Assembly: GCA_037447655.1 (NCBI GenBank)
Contig: JBBHKE010003217.1
Coordinates: forward strand, 47,544 to 111,543
Direction of reading: 5' to 3'
Source of the DNA: Zygnema cylindricum
Lineage: Eukaryota > Streptophyta > Zygnematophyceae > Zygnematales > Zygnemataceae
DNA length: 64,000 nucleotides
The position numbers and the translations under genes were made by a program. Each line of letters starts with the position of its first letter. The stretch's first letter is position 1. Below, in pieces: positions 32,719 through 44,693 of this stretch. Below the pieces are notes generated by a model, which had not been told where the DNA came from, did no database searches, and saw only the letters and a list, made by a program, of their open reading frames with translations.

Positions 32719-32917
32719 CACCGTGAATCGTTATTAGCGTTGAGAAATTATTAGTGTAAAGAAAAAATTAGCCTCATTCATTCTAATTAAGTGCCAGAAG
32801 ACGTGACAGATTATGGTCCACGTCCTTAAATAGTGTAGTTTATTCTATTTAAGGTATTAATGTCAAAATTTTGGGGTGCTGATGTAGAGTTCATAACGCT
32901 TATAACGATTCGCGGTG
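32719..32917. mobile_element. TA-flanked MITE, 199-bp subfamily
   Basis: CACCGTGAATCGTTATTAGCG to CTTATAACGATTCGCGGTG, flanked by TA on both sides. Same subfamily as 19963-20161. Confidence 0.9.
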
Positions 32918-33087
32918 TAGTTTTTGCTTTTATGTTTTACTTATCATAAAAGTTATATCTCACTGTTATATTTTGTTAACTAAACATTTATATTTATCTG
33001 AAAGATTATGGTAATTATAACAACTATATCTACCGGTTATATTTTATAGCTATATCTAACTGTTAATTATACTGAATATGACAACTA

Positions 33088-33305
33088 CACTGCCAATCGC
33101 TATAAGCGTAGAAGTTTTTTTAGCGTATAGGAATAACTACCGTTATTAACGCTAATTGGGAATTTGGAAACTTTCAAAGAAATCGTTTACTCTAATGAGG
33201 AATTAGGGTTTTTTTTTAATTATTATGGATAATTCTATTTGAGAATTTGAGAAAAAAAAACAGGGACAGAATTAGCGTTCAATACGCTGCTAGCGATTAG
33301 AGGTG
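33088..33305. mobile_element. TA-flanked MITE, ~215-bp subfamily
   Basis: CACTGCCAATCGCTATAAGCG to GCTAGCGATTAGAGGTG, flanked by TA. Related to 41247-41461 and 42942-43154 (shared AATTCTATTTGAGAAT and CCGTTATTAACGC-type core). Confidence 0.8.
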
Positions 33306-34385
33306 TAGTTGTAAGTGTTTTATTTTCTTTATTATGATAGTTGTTACATATAGTTGTTGCAATGTAGTAGCATAAGGATTATATCTGGTTGTAATATTTT
33401 ACTAAATTTAACAGCTAGTTATAGTTTTTATGTTATATTTATCCTTAAAGTTATTCTAGCTGTTATACTTATAAATTAAAACAACTATATCTAACTATTA
33501 TATTATACCACATATGACAGCTAGTTGTAAGCGTTTTATTTTATTTATTATAACAGTTGTTATATGTAGTTGTAAGTGTTATACTTTATTTTTTATAAAA
33601 GTTGTTATATGTAGTTGTGAGTGTTATATTTAAATTATTATAACAGTTGTTATATGTAGCTGTTGTATTATGCTAAGCATAATAACTATATCTAGATTTT
33701 ATATTTTATTAATTATAATAATAATATCTAACTGTTTTACTATGTTAATTATTACACTATAATAAACGATTACAAAATTTACAGTTATATCTAATTGTTA
33801 TGTTGTATGTATTACAACTTTAATATCTAACTGTGTTAATGTATTTATTATTACAATGTTAACTAACTGTGACATTATATACATTATAACATTTATATCT
33901 AAACATTATATACATTATAACATTTATATTTAAACAGTTATATCTAACTGCTATACTACACATATTGTAGCAGGCTTAATCTAACTGTTATTTTATTAGA
34001 GTTTTAACCAGTTATACATTATATATAGTCTAACTAGCATCATGTGTTAATTTTTATAGTGAGAACTAACTATTATGTTATATATATTTTAACATTTATA
34101 TCTAACTGTTATTATGTGTTAATTATTAGTGTTAACTAACTAGTACATTATATTTTTTATAACAGTTTACATTATATGTATCTTAACAGTCAAAATTAAT
34201 TGTTATACTATACATATTATAACATTTTTATCTAATCGTTATGTTATGTTAATTATTATAAGTATAATAAACTTTTACATTATAGTAATTATAACAGTTG
34301 AAACTACCTGTCATATTATATATATTATAACAATTATATCTAACCATTACATTATGTTTATTATAATTATTATTAGTATACAGTA

Positions 34386-34401
34386 CAACTATAACAATAG
34401 T

Positions 34402-34433
<32 letters not shown>

Positions 34434-34735
34434 CTGTAATGATGTAATGATGATGATAATGATGATGATGATGCTGTAATGATGTAATGATGATGATAAT
34501 GATGATGATAATGATGATGATGATGAAGATGACGATGATGATGATAATGATGATGAAGTTGACGATGATGATGTTGACGACGATGATGACAACGATGGTG
34601 ATGATGATGATGATAATGATGATGATGCTGACGATGATGATGTTGACGACGATGATGACAACGATGGTGATGATGATGATGATGTAATGATGATGATGAT
34701 GATGATGATAATAATGTAATAAAAGTATCACGAAA
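34386..34735. repeat. GAT/ATC trinucleotide microsatellite with 69-bp higher-order unit
   Basis: Runs of GATGATGATGATG interrupted by GTAATG, AAT and GAC variants. A block containing TGTTGACGACGATGATGACA repeats at 34572 and 34641. The His-, Ser-, Ile- or Met-rich ORFs here are artefacts of the repeat. Confidence 0.95.
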
Positions 34736-34789
34736 ACAATGTATTCTAAGTATTTGTATTGTATTTAAAAAAAAAAAACAAAAAACCAA

Positions 34790-35410
34790 TATTTGGAATG
34801 GTGGTCATATATAAAAAAACAAAGTAATCAAGTTTCACCGAAACAAAGTTGTCAAGTATTTGTGTTGTATTAAAAAAAAAATGTTTGTGGTGTTAGTAAG
34901 CTTTTTAGCAGATAATGATGTTCAACAACTTTCATGGTCTTTAGTCTAAGTTGGTTGATCGAAAAAACAAAAAAAAAATATTCAAAGTAACAATGTAATC
35001 TAACAAACAAATATAATGAATGAAAACAAGTGTTTGTAATGTTGGTCAACCTCCGAGCTGATAGTGACCTTCTAAGTCTCAGGACTAAGGTGGTTGATTA
35101 CAAACAAAAAAAAAAAAAAAACAAAGTACTCAAAGTAATCAATATATTACTATAAACCACGAAAATTAATAAATAATAATGATTGTAGTGTTAGTCAGCC
35201 TTTGAGCTTATAATGATGTTTATGCAACCATCTCGGTCTTCCACTAAGGTGCTTGATCGAAAACAAAAAAAAAGACTTAAAGTAATCAACATATTATAAC
35301 TATCAAAAAATATAAAATAAAATATGTGTTTGTAGTGTTAGTCAGCCATCGAGCTGATGATTATGTTGTTTCAACCTTCTGGGTCTTTGGACTAAGTTGG
35401 TTGAATCCTA
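34790..35410. repeat. Four-unit minisatellite of about 147 bp
   Basis: Units recur at about 34882, 35029, 35181 and 35325, each starting TGTTTGTAGTGTTAGTCAGCC-like, followed by GAGCTGATAATGATGTT, GGTCTT.GACTAAG, GGTTGATCGAAAACAAAA and a poly-A run. Confidence 0.85.
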
Positions 35411-35931
35411 GTTAAGTCCGATGTTTTTTGTTTTTCTTATTATTTTCTTTATTATGTTTACATTTGTTTCTTGCGTTTTTTTATGTGATCAAGGTTGTTT
35501 TGTGGTTATTTATTTTGTTGGTCTTTTTTTTTTCTTCTTTTGTGATTTTATGTATTGATAAAAAATATATAAAAAATATACATGCAACACCTTAATATAA
35601 AATAAACAAAAACCATTAGTATTATGTTTAAACGAATAATGGTTGAATAATGCCAATGGTTTAATGTGAATTTTAGACTTAACATTAAAGTATTTAATGC
35701 TACATGATATACTAAATCCATTCATTCATATCATTAGATTGAGATCGAACGCTCAAATTCATGTGAAACTTTTACTTTTAATCAAACCCCCTATATGAAT
35801 GAAACACGAATTAAACCATCCACTTGGCATCGTAATGGTCTTTACCATGTACATTGCGATGTTACAGTGCGATATTACAATGCGTACCATGTATGAACAT
35901 CGTACGTGGCGCCAACGCTGAAATTACTGTA
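35411..35931. other. No recognised feature
   Basis: AT-rich sequence with a T-rich stretch near 35520. No supported gene. Confidence 0.4.
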
Positions 35932-36596
35932 CATCGTGAATCGTAATTAGAGTAAAGAAAAAATTAGAGTAATAAAAAAAAATAGAGTTATGAACGCTAA
36001 TTTATGTGATAGAAACTTTTCACAAAGGAAGTTTACTCTATTTTATTTAAGTATTCTATATTAGGTTATGTTGGCAATAATTATCCGTGCTGTAATTGTG
36101 AACACTAAATTATGTAGACATAAAAAAGCTGTCAGTCTGTATATTTTGACGTCATTATGACGTTAATACTATTTGTCTCATATATGTATACTATTTGTCT
36201 CAACTCATATTGTTGTCGTTCAACTATAAACTTTTCACATGTAAATTCATGTAAATGTTCACACGGTCGACAATGTTGTTGACGGACGGAGCTCTGTGAA
36301 CGGATTTTGTTCCATGCGATTTAATTTTTTTGTTTAGTGCAATTTCCTATGCGAGCGCGGTTCTATTAAATCATTATTTGTTCCTTTTTACTTATAAAAG
36401 TAAAATTTTGCACAGTCGACGTTTTCCGTACTCCACACTATTTAAAACAAACCTATATTATAATTTTTACGCTAATTAAACTTTACCTTAAATAGTATAA
36501 TGAAAAAATTCGAATCATTTACTCTATTTAACGTGATAGAGTCGAAATTTAGGGCGACCGAATTAGCGTTGTTTACTCTAATTACGATTAGCTGTG
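35932..36596. mobile_element. TA-flanked MITE, long ATTAGAGTA variant
   Basis: CATCGTGAATCGTAATTAG to CTAATTACGATTAGCTGTG, flanked by TA. At 665 bp it is about 170 bp longer than its relatives at 17174 and 43718, mainly in its left half (36060-36290). Confidence 0.8.
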
Positions 36597-37820
36597 TAGT
36601 GTACGGACATTGAGAACACGACAACGTGGCGTGATGTGACGGGATCGCACGCGCAAAAATTTAAAGTACGACACTGTACTTTACTTAACCGGTATTGATT
36701 ACACAACATTTTGGCGTGTACGAATTTTTAGAAAACGACAACGTGACGTGATGTACGAGATCGCACGTGCAAAATTTTAAAGTACGATACTGTAAGTTGC
36801 TTTACCGGTATTGATAACACGACATTTTGGCGTGACGTCGATTTTGTCTGGCCGGTTATCATACCATTTCATAGTTGTTCACGGCGTTTAGTGCGAACGA
36901 TTTAATCGCAACGAATTATACGTAACAAACGCATTGAACCTTTTGAAAAACTCGTAAAAATCGTTAATGAATTTTCGTCCGTACTATTTCGTACACGAAA
37001 ACAAAAATAAATTGTATATATCCCGCAGTTTGTACATTTTTCGTACAGTTCCCGACGCTTTTCGTCATATTCCGTACAATTCTGGTACAATTCCGTACGT
37101 TTACCGTTTAATTTCTGTTCAGTTTACGGACAGAAAGTACTACGAAGTGCAACTTATCTTTAAGACAAATTCCGTACTTTTTTGGTACAAAACCGTACAG
37201 TTACTGTAAATACCGTACAGTTTCCGTAAATTCTCCGTTCAGTTTACCGGACAGAAAGTACATCACGTTTTTTTCCGATTTATTCAAAAGTCACGAATTA
37301 TACGTTTTAATCGTAAAAAAGGAAAAAATCGCGCGATTTGAACAACTATGTACCATTTCAACCACGCAAAACACAACAAGTAATATTGTACCACGTGTCT
37401 ATTTTCATTACATCAAAATTGAACATGATAAAGCCAATCAAAACTCTCTCAACGGCTGACGATCTTACACAAAAACAATCGACGATCAGTAATCGTTGTC
37501 ACCGGAGACGAATGCGACTAGAAAGCTTTTCCCTTTTAGAAAAAGGGCATAGCAAAGAGAATCAAATTTGTCGCGATTCAATTCCATGGGCATAAATGCT
37601 GTGCTACTGTAGTCAAGCCAATATCGGATCCGTACAGATACGACATATGATCGTGACTATATGTAACGTGGCATGTTTTCGTTCGTCGAAAGTTTGAATC
37701 GGACGATGTTCCTTCTTCATAACATATCTGTGAGTCCATCCTATGAGGCCAAGCGCATTCCTACGTGGTGAGACCGTAGGGGATTCGTCGCCTCGTTTGA
37801 ATCTTTTGTTCAGTACAGTA
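36597..37820. other. No recognised gene; GTAC-rich stretch
   Basis: A direct repeat of about 120 bp holds GACAACGTGGCGTGATGT (36612-36700 and 36735-36810). 36960-37265 is dense in CGTAC/GTACA words like 2890-3420. No gene is seen. Confidence 0.4.
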
Positions 37821-37986
37821 CGTCAATCGCTATTAGAGTAGAGGAATAAATAGCGTAAAAAAAAATTAGTGTTACTAACACTAATCGGGATTTCTTTTTT
37901 TGAAAAAAAATATATATACTAATTAATCCCTAATTGTAATTTGGGTTGTCCTGAATAATTAACACCCGCCCTTTCGATGTCTACAG
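37821..37986. mobile_element. TA-flanked MITE (ATTAGTGTTA subfamily), truncated
   Basis: GTCAATCGCTATTAGAGTAGAGGAATAAATAGCG-type start, homologous to the start of 41479-42032. It stops where another MITE inserts in its TCTACAGTA. Confidence 0.75.
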
Positions 37987-37988
37987 TA

Positions 37989-38477
37989 CACCGTGAATCG
38001 CTATTAGCGTAATGAAATAGATAGCGTAATGAAACAATTAGCGTACTTTACGGTAAATTGTGTTTTTTCGGGTACACCATGATACTAATTTATCATGTAC
38101 TCTAATTTGTAAACTGCTTTGTAAAAATTTTCAGCACATAATATGTCCACACTAAAACATGTATATGTACGAAACTGTTCAAATCGTACGCCGTCGCGTT
38201 TTTTTGACATCTGCGTATGCCGGAAAATATTTACGCAATTATATATTATTATATTTTCTGTACTTTTAAATTTAAAAATGTACGAAATAGTACATATCTG
38301 GCAGTCCGTACACCACACTATTTAAAAGAGGACTAAATTACAGTTATGAACCGCATTTTGCGGGGTACCTCAAATAACGTGCAAAAATATTTAGCGTACT
38401 TTATTCTATTTGAGAATTTGCCCCAAAAAAAGGGGTACCCCAATTAGCGTCATGTACGCTAATAGCGATTCGCGGTG
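37989..38477. mobile_element. TA-flanked MITE, GGTACCCC subfamily
   Basis: CACCGTGAATCGCTATTAGCG to CGCTAATAGCGATTCGCGGTG, with its right end directly at the assembly gap. It inserted at TA in the TACAGTA of the previous MITE. Inverted relative of the nested copy starting at 44255. Confidence 0.85.
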
Positions 38478-38478
38478 T

Positions 38479-38488
38479 NNNNNNNNNN
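38479..38488. other. Assembly gap (10 N)
   Basis: Ten undetermined bases. Nearly identical MITE tails lie on both sides (38344-38477 and 38644-38771), so true length and order here are uncertain. Confidence 0.99.
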
Positions 38489-38643
38489 AAACCCCGTTTA
38501 AGAGTTTATCTTATTTCATGCGATTTACAAAAACGTGCAATAAACTCCATGAGGCGAGTTACGCCAAGTATTGACATTAAATCACGGGAAAATTTATCAC
38601 ACCCATGCCTGACGGTCTAAACATGTCAAGGCATGTAAAAATT

Positions 38644-38771
38644 AAAGTATTGAGCGGAGTACCTCAAATAACGTGCAAAAACATTTAGCGTACTTTATTC
38701 TATTTGAGAATTTGCCCCAAAAAAAGGGGTACCCCAATTAGCGTCATGTACGCTAATAGCGATTCACGGTG
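38644..38771. mobile_element. TA-flanked MITE tail, GGTACCCC subfamily
   Basis: Repeats the last 130 bp of 37989-38477 almost exactly, ending GATTCACGGTG then TA. Its left part is absent. It joins an FB2 arm at a TA. Confidence 0.8.
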
Positions 38772-39534
38772 TAGTTGTCATAAATTGTACATTTTAAATA
38801 TAGCTTCGTACAAGATACGTACCTTTAAGTTCAAATCTGACGGTCAATCCGTCAAACAACTTTGACTGGCGGAATATTGTACCGGCGATTAAAAAATTGT
38901 CACGCTTGCAAACGTCAACCGTCATAACAAAAAAACAAATCACACGGCCGGCGCAGGTTTACTGTAACAAAACTGCGGCAGCCACATGTACATAAAATGG
39001 CGGCAACCACATGTACATAAAATGGCTGCGCGCAGGTAGTTTATCACTTCACGTCAGCCGCAAAAATGAAATCAACTCGTCGTCACGTCCACGGTGGACG
39101 TGACGACATGTCATTTTAGTTTCATCGATATTTATACGCAGGTACGCTTTTTTATTTTGTACGAAGTTTATTTCGTTTCTTGCGAGTTTACACATGTTGT
39201 ACGTCGTCCTTTAATATGTGTCCAAGTTCAATGTAACGGTTCGCGAGTTGAATTCATTTTTGCGGTAAACTATTTGCTCGCAGCCATTTTATTATATGTG
39301 GCTGCCGCAGTTTGGTTACAGTAAACCTGCGCCGACCGTGTGAATTGTTTTTTTTATGACGGTCGACTTTTGCAAGCGCGACACTTTTTTAACCGCCGGT
39401 ACAATATTTTGCCAGTCAAAGTTGTTAGACGGATTGACCATCAAATCTGAACTTAAAGGTAAGTAGCATCAAAAGTACAATTTATGACAACTACCTGCGC
39501 GCAACAAAAATCGTCTCTGCTATTAGCAATTCCC
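38772..39534. mobile_element. Foldback element FB2, left end lost
   Basis: Left arm (38772-39080) and right arm (39255-39534) are inverted copies: CATGTACATAAAATGG against TTATATGTGGCTGCCG, and GTTTGACTGGCGGAATATTG against CAATATTTTGCCAGTCAAAG. It ends in GCAATTCCC. A CATGTACATAAAATGGC unit is duplicated at about 38985-39025. No ORF. Confidence 0.8.
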
Positions 39535-39550
39535 AAAAAAATTAGTGTTA

Positions 39551-40277
39551 GGGTGACGTTTCATTACGACATTCTGTAATCATACGGCCAACATTACAGG
39601 ATGCTACATTTTGAACGAAGTTCCATTGCGCAGAGTTTGTAATCCACGTGTTAGCAAAAGAGGAGCACCACGTAACTATAGATTTAATATTGAAAATCGT
39701 CAATGATTTTTACACCGACCAAAAATCTCCATTTGCGTACCATGTACGTGCGTACCAGGTAATCGTGCAACACAACTTTTGTACTCTTTGCAGACGCCTT
39801 GTCAGATACCACCTCATTTTTTTAGGGTTCTTGTTTTTTGCGTGACGAATGAGGGTTGCTAGAAATAGTGTGATGAATGGGTGCTAATAGAAATAGCGCG
39901 ACGAAAGTGCGTTACGACATTTCGTTAATATTTTTTGTTAGATTTCTGAACGCGTATATCGTGTGCGCAATTTTTTGATTTCCGTTGGTCGCCAGCTTGA
40001 CACGGAAGCTCATTATCCAGCGTGTCGCGGCTCAGCTTTTTCTGTAATTGGTGATGTACCTCGCGAGGTACATCGCTAATAACAAAAACTTTCGAAGCGA
40101 ATGCTTCGCGAAAAAATATCGAGCGGTCATTGTTAACTCCCAGACTTTTAGAGAATATTGGCAATATTTTTTGTAATGTTGTTTTCCTAATAAAAACAAA
40201 ACAAGAGGTACGGCGTAGGACGGAGAGGTCCAAATTTGTATAAACAACCTCACTTTTCGTCTAATGGAACTTCACCC
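39551..40277. mobile_element. PIF/Harbinger-like element with TTA TSD
   Basis: Begins GGGTGACGTTTCATTA and ends AATGGAACTTCACCC. TTA flanks it at 39548-39550 and 40278-40280. It splits a MITE whose ATTAGTGTTA / TTAACACTAATC halves lie on either side. A 3-bp TTA TSD is typical of PIF/Harbinger. An inverted relative lies at 48930-49636. No recognisable transposase. Confidence 0.8.
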
Positions 40278-40763
40278 TTATTAACACTAATCCGGATTTT
40301 TTTTTTTTTTTTAAATATATACTAATTAATCCCTAATTGTAATTTGGGTTGTCCTGAATAATAAATACCCGCCCTTTCGGTCTCTACAGTAATATGTGTA
40401 GCCGTAGAAAATACGACAATTTGTACGCAGTCGCGCTGTTTACACGGTCGACGGACGAACATATGAGAACGTGATTTTTGTCGATGAGTTTGCGTCTCTT
40501 TCTTCCAGTGCACATTCACATGTGTGCGCAATAATGTTAAGTGTCTTTTAATGCCTTTGTAATTCAAAAAGTATAATTTCGTGCGAAGATACCCTGTCCG
40601 TACGTCACACTGTTTCCATCGCATTGTACTTCCATTATTAACGCTAACTGAAAAAAATATATATATAATAATGGAAAAAATAGAATTATGGATTGTATTT
40701 CAGGTTTTTTTTTTTTTAAGGGCACCAAATTAGCGTTACTTACTCTAATATCGATTGACGGTG
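40278..40763. mobile_element. TA-flanked MITE (ATTAGTGTTA subfamily), interrupted
   Basis: Right part of a MITE homologous to 41479-42032, ending CGATTGACGGTG then TA. A short left remnant (AAAAAAATTAGTGTTA) is at 39535-39550. The 5' terminal repeat has been lost where FB2 abuts. Confidence 0.8.
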
Positions 40764-41246
40764 TACTGCACTAAACTGAATCGAGCGTTTTTAGGTGTGA
40801 AGGTCGCGTGTGAGGGGGTTCACGTCGCCCTGCACTCCTTTCACTCCAATTTCGCTTTACGACGCCTCGCGCCGCGCGGCGCGTCGCAAGTATAAATATG
40901 TTTAGGGTTTTTTTCTCATTCGTGTTTTTTTTTATAAAAAAAAACCCGAACCAATAACCCTATGACCCTAAAAATCCGCGGTACCCGGGCGGTATTTTGC
41001 AAGTGTGCAGGTCTCGGCGCATTTCGCCTCGTGTAGGAGACCTGCACACCCTGCACAACACGGGCGAGCCGACTAAGAAACCTTACCTGTACTTTGACAA
41101 ATTTGACTCCTAAGGTCGTAGAATGATTTTCCAGTCCCGTATAATACGCCTCTGAATTGAGGACAAAAAAAATGTTACATGCCCGACGATCCAGGAAATG
41201 AAAAGTGACCATTTAAGAAGCCACGTCACATCTCATATCAACACTA
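40764..41246. other. No gene; GC-rich palindrome and a hairpin
   Basis: GCGCCGCGCGGCGC at about 40869-40883 is a self-complementary GC block. 41005-41047 forms an 11-bp perfect stem (GTGCAGGTCTC / GAGACCTGCAC) with a 21-nt loop. No ORF support. Confidence 0.5.
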
Positions 41247-41461
41247 CACCGCCAATCGCTATTAGCGTTGTGTACGCTAATCCCGTCCTTTTTTTTTCTT
41301 TTATTCTCAAATATAATTATCCACACTAATTAAAAAAAAAACCTAATTCCTAATTAGAGTAATCGATTTCTTCAAAAATTTCCAAATTCCCAATTAGCGT
41401 AAACCACGCTAATTATTCGTATACGTTAAAGAAACTTATACGCTACTAGCGATTGGCGCTG
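41247..41461. mobile_element. TA-flanked MITE, ~215-bp subfamily
   Basis: CACCGCCAATCGCTATTAGCG to CTAGCGATTGGCGCTG. Nearly the same as 42942-43154. Confidence 0.9.
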
Positions 41462-41478
41462 TACAGTACAGTACACTA

Positions 41479-42032
41479 CACCGTCAATGGCTATTAGAGT
41501 AAAGGAATAAATAGCGTAAAAAAAAATAGTGTTATCAACACTAATCGGGATTTTTTGTTTTGTTTTTAAATATATATATATACTAATTAATCCCTAACTC
41601 TAATTTGGGTTGTCCTGAATAATAAATACACGCTCTTTCGATGTGTACAGTAATATGTGTATCTGTACAAATTTTGACAATTGGTACGCCGTCGCGCTGT
41701 TCACACATTCGACAGACGAACATATGAGAACGTGATTTTTGTCGACAAATTTGCATCTTTTTCATCCAATGCACATTCACATGTGTGCAAAATAAGGTTA
41801 AGTGTCTTTTAATGCCTTTGTAATTCAAAAAGGTACCATTTCATACGGAGATACACTGTCCGTACGCCACACTATTTCCATCGTAGTGTAATTCTATTAT
41901 TAACGCTAATTGAAAAAAAAAGTGTTATTAAAATAATGGAAAAAAATAGAATTAGGGATTGTATTTGAGGATTTTTTTTTTGAAAAAAAAGCACCGAATT
42001 AGCATTATTTACTGTAATAACGATTGGCAGTG
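41479..42032. mobile_element. TA-flanked MITE, ATTAGTGTTA subfamily
   Basis: CACCGTCAATGGCTATTAG to CGATTGGCAGTG, 554 bp, flanked by TA. Only 17 bp (TACAGTACAGTACACTA) separate it from the preceding MITE. Confidence 0.9.
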
Positions 42033-42717
42033 TACTGTACAGTGGCGTCATTATTGCTACATTCACGTAACGCGGCGTCATTTCAAGCTACGAGGCTTTG
42101 AAAGATTGGCGTCTGCCAAGGTTTGAAAAACATAAGTGTAGGATATGATATTGTTAAGTATGATGTTCTTGTGACTGACTTCTTTCTCTTTCCAAGGATC
42201 TATTATACTTCAAACGTACGGACGAAGGCAAAAATAATTTGTGTGCAAGTTTATCGCGTTTCACCGGACCCATACATTCGCTCCAGCCTCGGACTTGAGA
42301 AGGACAAATATTCTTTTGAATGCAGGGCCCTAATAATAGTCCTGAATTCATAGTTACATAATTGGTCGATTGTTTTTTTCGAGAGAAAAGTGCTCGCAAG
42401 TTTGTGACGTTTTTCGGATAACGACGAGCACTCTTTCAGTCTTTTGCAGTTCACATTTGTCAATGGATGCGAAAGGTCTTGTTTCTGAACATGCCATTCT
42501 CTTTTTATGTTTAAACACTATTTTTTCCAGAGACCCGGTTAGTGAATTCGACAAAGTTTGGGCGAGATTCCATCTCATTGGGTCACTGGTGACCGTCCAT
42601 ACGGCGCAAAATCGCCACCAGTAAGTGACTCCATTAAGAGCTCCTAGTAGTCGTACGGACACACTTAGAGGCAGTAATATTTTGACTAATTTTCCAACAG
42701 GTCGTTCCAGTAAACTA
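42033..42717. other. No recognised feature
   Basis: Relatively complex sequence with overlapping short frames on both strands (for example 42370-42624 and 42354-42662). No homology recognised. Confidence 0.4.
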
Positions 42718-42934
42718 CACCGTCGATCATATTTAGGGTGTATATTTTTTTCGCCACTGAAAACATCTTATCTCCGTACACATTTGTCCAATTTTCAAGT
42801 TAAGATCGTCGTTTGTAAGCTGAGAATACAACCTTTCAATCGCAACCATCATATCCACAATCCGACATGTATGTACGGAGAAAATATGTTTTAAGAGACA
42901 AAAAAAACATAAACGCTAAATATGATCGACGGTG
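42718..42934. mobile_element. TA-flanked MITE, GCCACTTAAAACAT subfamily
   Basis: CACCGTCGATCATATTTAG to CTAAATATGATCGACGGTG. Inner repeats are TCGCCACTGAAAACATC and GTTTTAAGAGAC. Same subfamily as 13056-13272. Confidence 0.9.
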
Positions 42935-42941
42935 TACAGTA

Positions 42942-43154
42942 CACCGCCAATCGCTATTAGCGTTGTGTACGCTAATCCCGTCCTGCTTTTTTTTTGTTTT
43001 ATTCTCAAATAGAATTATCCACACTATTTAAAACCCTAATTCCTAATTAGAGTAATCGATTTCTTCCAAAATTTCCAAATTCCCAATTAGCGTACACCAC
43101 GCTAAATAATAGTATACGCTAATCAAACGTACACGCTAATAGCGATTGGCGGTG
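42942..43154. mobile_element. TA-flanked MITE, ~215-bp subfamily
   Basis: CACCGCCAATCGCTATTAGCG to CGCTAATAGCGATTGGCGGTG, joined to both neighbours by the same 7-bp spacer TACAGTA. Confidence 0.95.
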
Positions 43155-43161
43155 TACAGTA

Positions 43162-43700
43162 CACCGCCAATCGTTATTAGCGTGTAAGTTTTTTTAGCGT
43201 ATAAAAATAATTACCGTGGTGTACGCTATTTAAGAATTTGAAAATTTTGGAAAAAATCATACATTCTAATTGGTTGATTACGGTAATTTGGATCTTTGAA
43301 CAAAAAAAATGTCGGTCGCAAACATGCTTACACTAATATAGATCTCCGTACAAAACATGACAAAATCGTACAAAAATCGTACATTCATACGGTCGAAACG
43401 CGGCTGTCGGACGAATATGTGAGAACGAGATCTTTTACGACCTGGTTTTTTATCCTTTTTAGATCGCACATTTTCATGCGTCCGCGGTTATTGAAACTAA
43501 TTTACTGTATTTTTTAATTTAAAAAGGTACATTTATGTACGGTCTGACACTGACCGTACACCACTCTATTTAAGAGACAACGTACTGAAAATAACCCTAA
43601 ATAGAATAAAGAAAAAATTAGAATTAACTTCACTAATGGAGAATAAAAAAAAAAAGCGGGACGAAATTAGCGTACACAACGCTAATAACGATTGGCGGTG
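43162..43700. mobile_element. TA-flanked MITE, 538-bp subfamily
   Basis: CACCGCCAATCGTTATTAGCG to CGCTAATAACGATTGGCGGTG. Inverted copy of 44694-45230. Confidence 0.95.
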
Positions 43701-43717
43701 TAGAGTACAATACAGTA

Positions 43718-44213
43718 CATCGCGAATCATAATTAGAGTAAATAAAAAGTTCGTGCAAAAAAAGATAAAACAATAATTAGAGTTATGAACTCTAATTTGT
43801 GTGATATAACTTTTTTCGAAAAGGAATTTGCTCTAATTTATTTAAGTATTATAATTTGACGCGCTGAATATCTCTACTGTAAATTAGGCATTCGTACAAA
43901 ATTTGAAAAAACGTAAAGTTTATCGTCACTATGACGTTTGCACTGCGCGGTCTGTTAAAACGCAGTTACATGATAACGGCCTGTATTAATTCATTATTTG
44001 TACTTTTACACTTAATAAAGTATAATTTTGCACGGCCAGACAACGACCGTACGCCACACTATTTAAAACCGCATTGTATTATAGTTATTAACGCTCATTC
44101 AAAAATTACCTTAAATAGTATAATGAAAAATATAGAATCATTTACTCTATTTAACGTGATAGAGTCGAAATGTAAGGCGACCGAATTAGCGTCTCTAATT
44201 ACGACTCGTGGTG
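43718..44213. mobile_element. TA-flanked MITE, ATTAGAGTA subfamily
   Basis: CATCGCGAATCATAATTAG to CTAATTACGACTCGTGGTG after TACAGTA. Matches 17174-17673 and 50331-50814. Confidence 0.9.
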
Positions 44214-44693
44214 TACCTCTCACCTACGTACTTTTTGTAGATGGTACTACAGTACACCGTGAATCGCTATTAGCATACATGACGCTAATTGGGGTACCCC
44301 TTTTTTTGGGGCAAATTCTCAAATAGAATAAAGTACGCTAAATGTTTTTGCACGTTATTTGAGGTACCCCGCTCAATACGGTTCATAATTGTAGTTTAGT
44401 GCCCTTTTAAATAGTGTGGTGTACGGAATGCCAGATATGTACTATTTTGTACTTTTTTAAAGTTGAAAGTACATAAAATATAATAATACATAATTGCGTA
44501 AATATTTTTTGGCATACGCAGATGTAAAAAAAACGCGACGGCGTACGATTTGAACAATTTCGTACATCTACATGTCTTAGTGTGGACATATTATGTGCCG
44601 AAAAATTTTACAAAGCAGTTTACAAATTAGAGTACATGATAAAATAGTATCATGGTGTACCCGAAAAAACACAATTTACCGTAAAGTACGCTA

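Larger units (their letters stand above)
32501..34385. repeat. AT-rich degenerate tandem array, right part
   Basis: Continuation of the array at 19620-20853, for example ATAACAACTATATCTACCTG and AACTGTTATA. Two MITEs interrupt it. It ends in a GAT microsatellite. Confidence 0.75.

Noticed and set aside
34249-34789. Long His/Ser/Ile/Met-rich ORFs on both strands
   Set aside because: They are translations of the GAT trinucleotide repeat in different frames.
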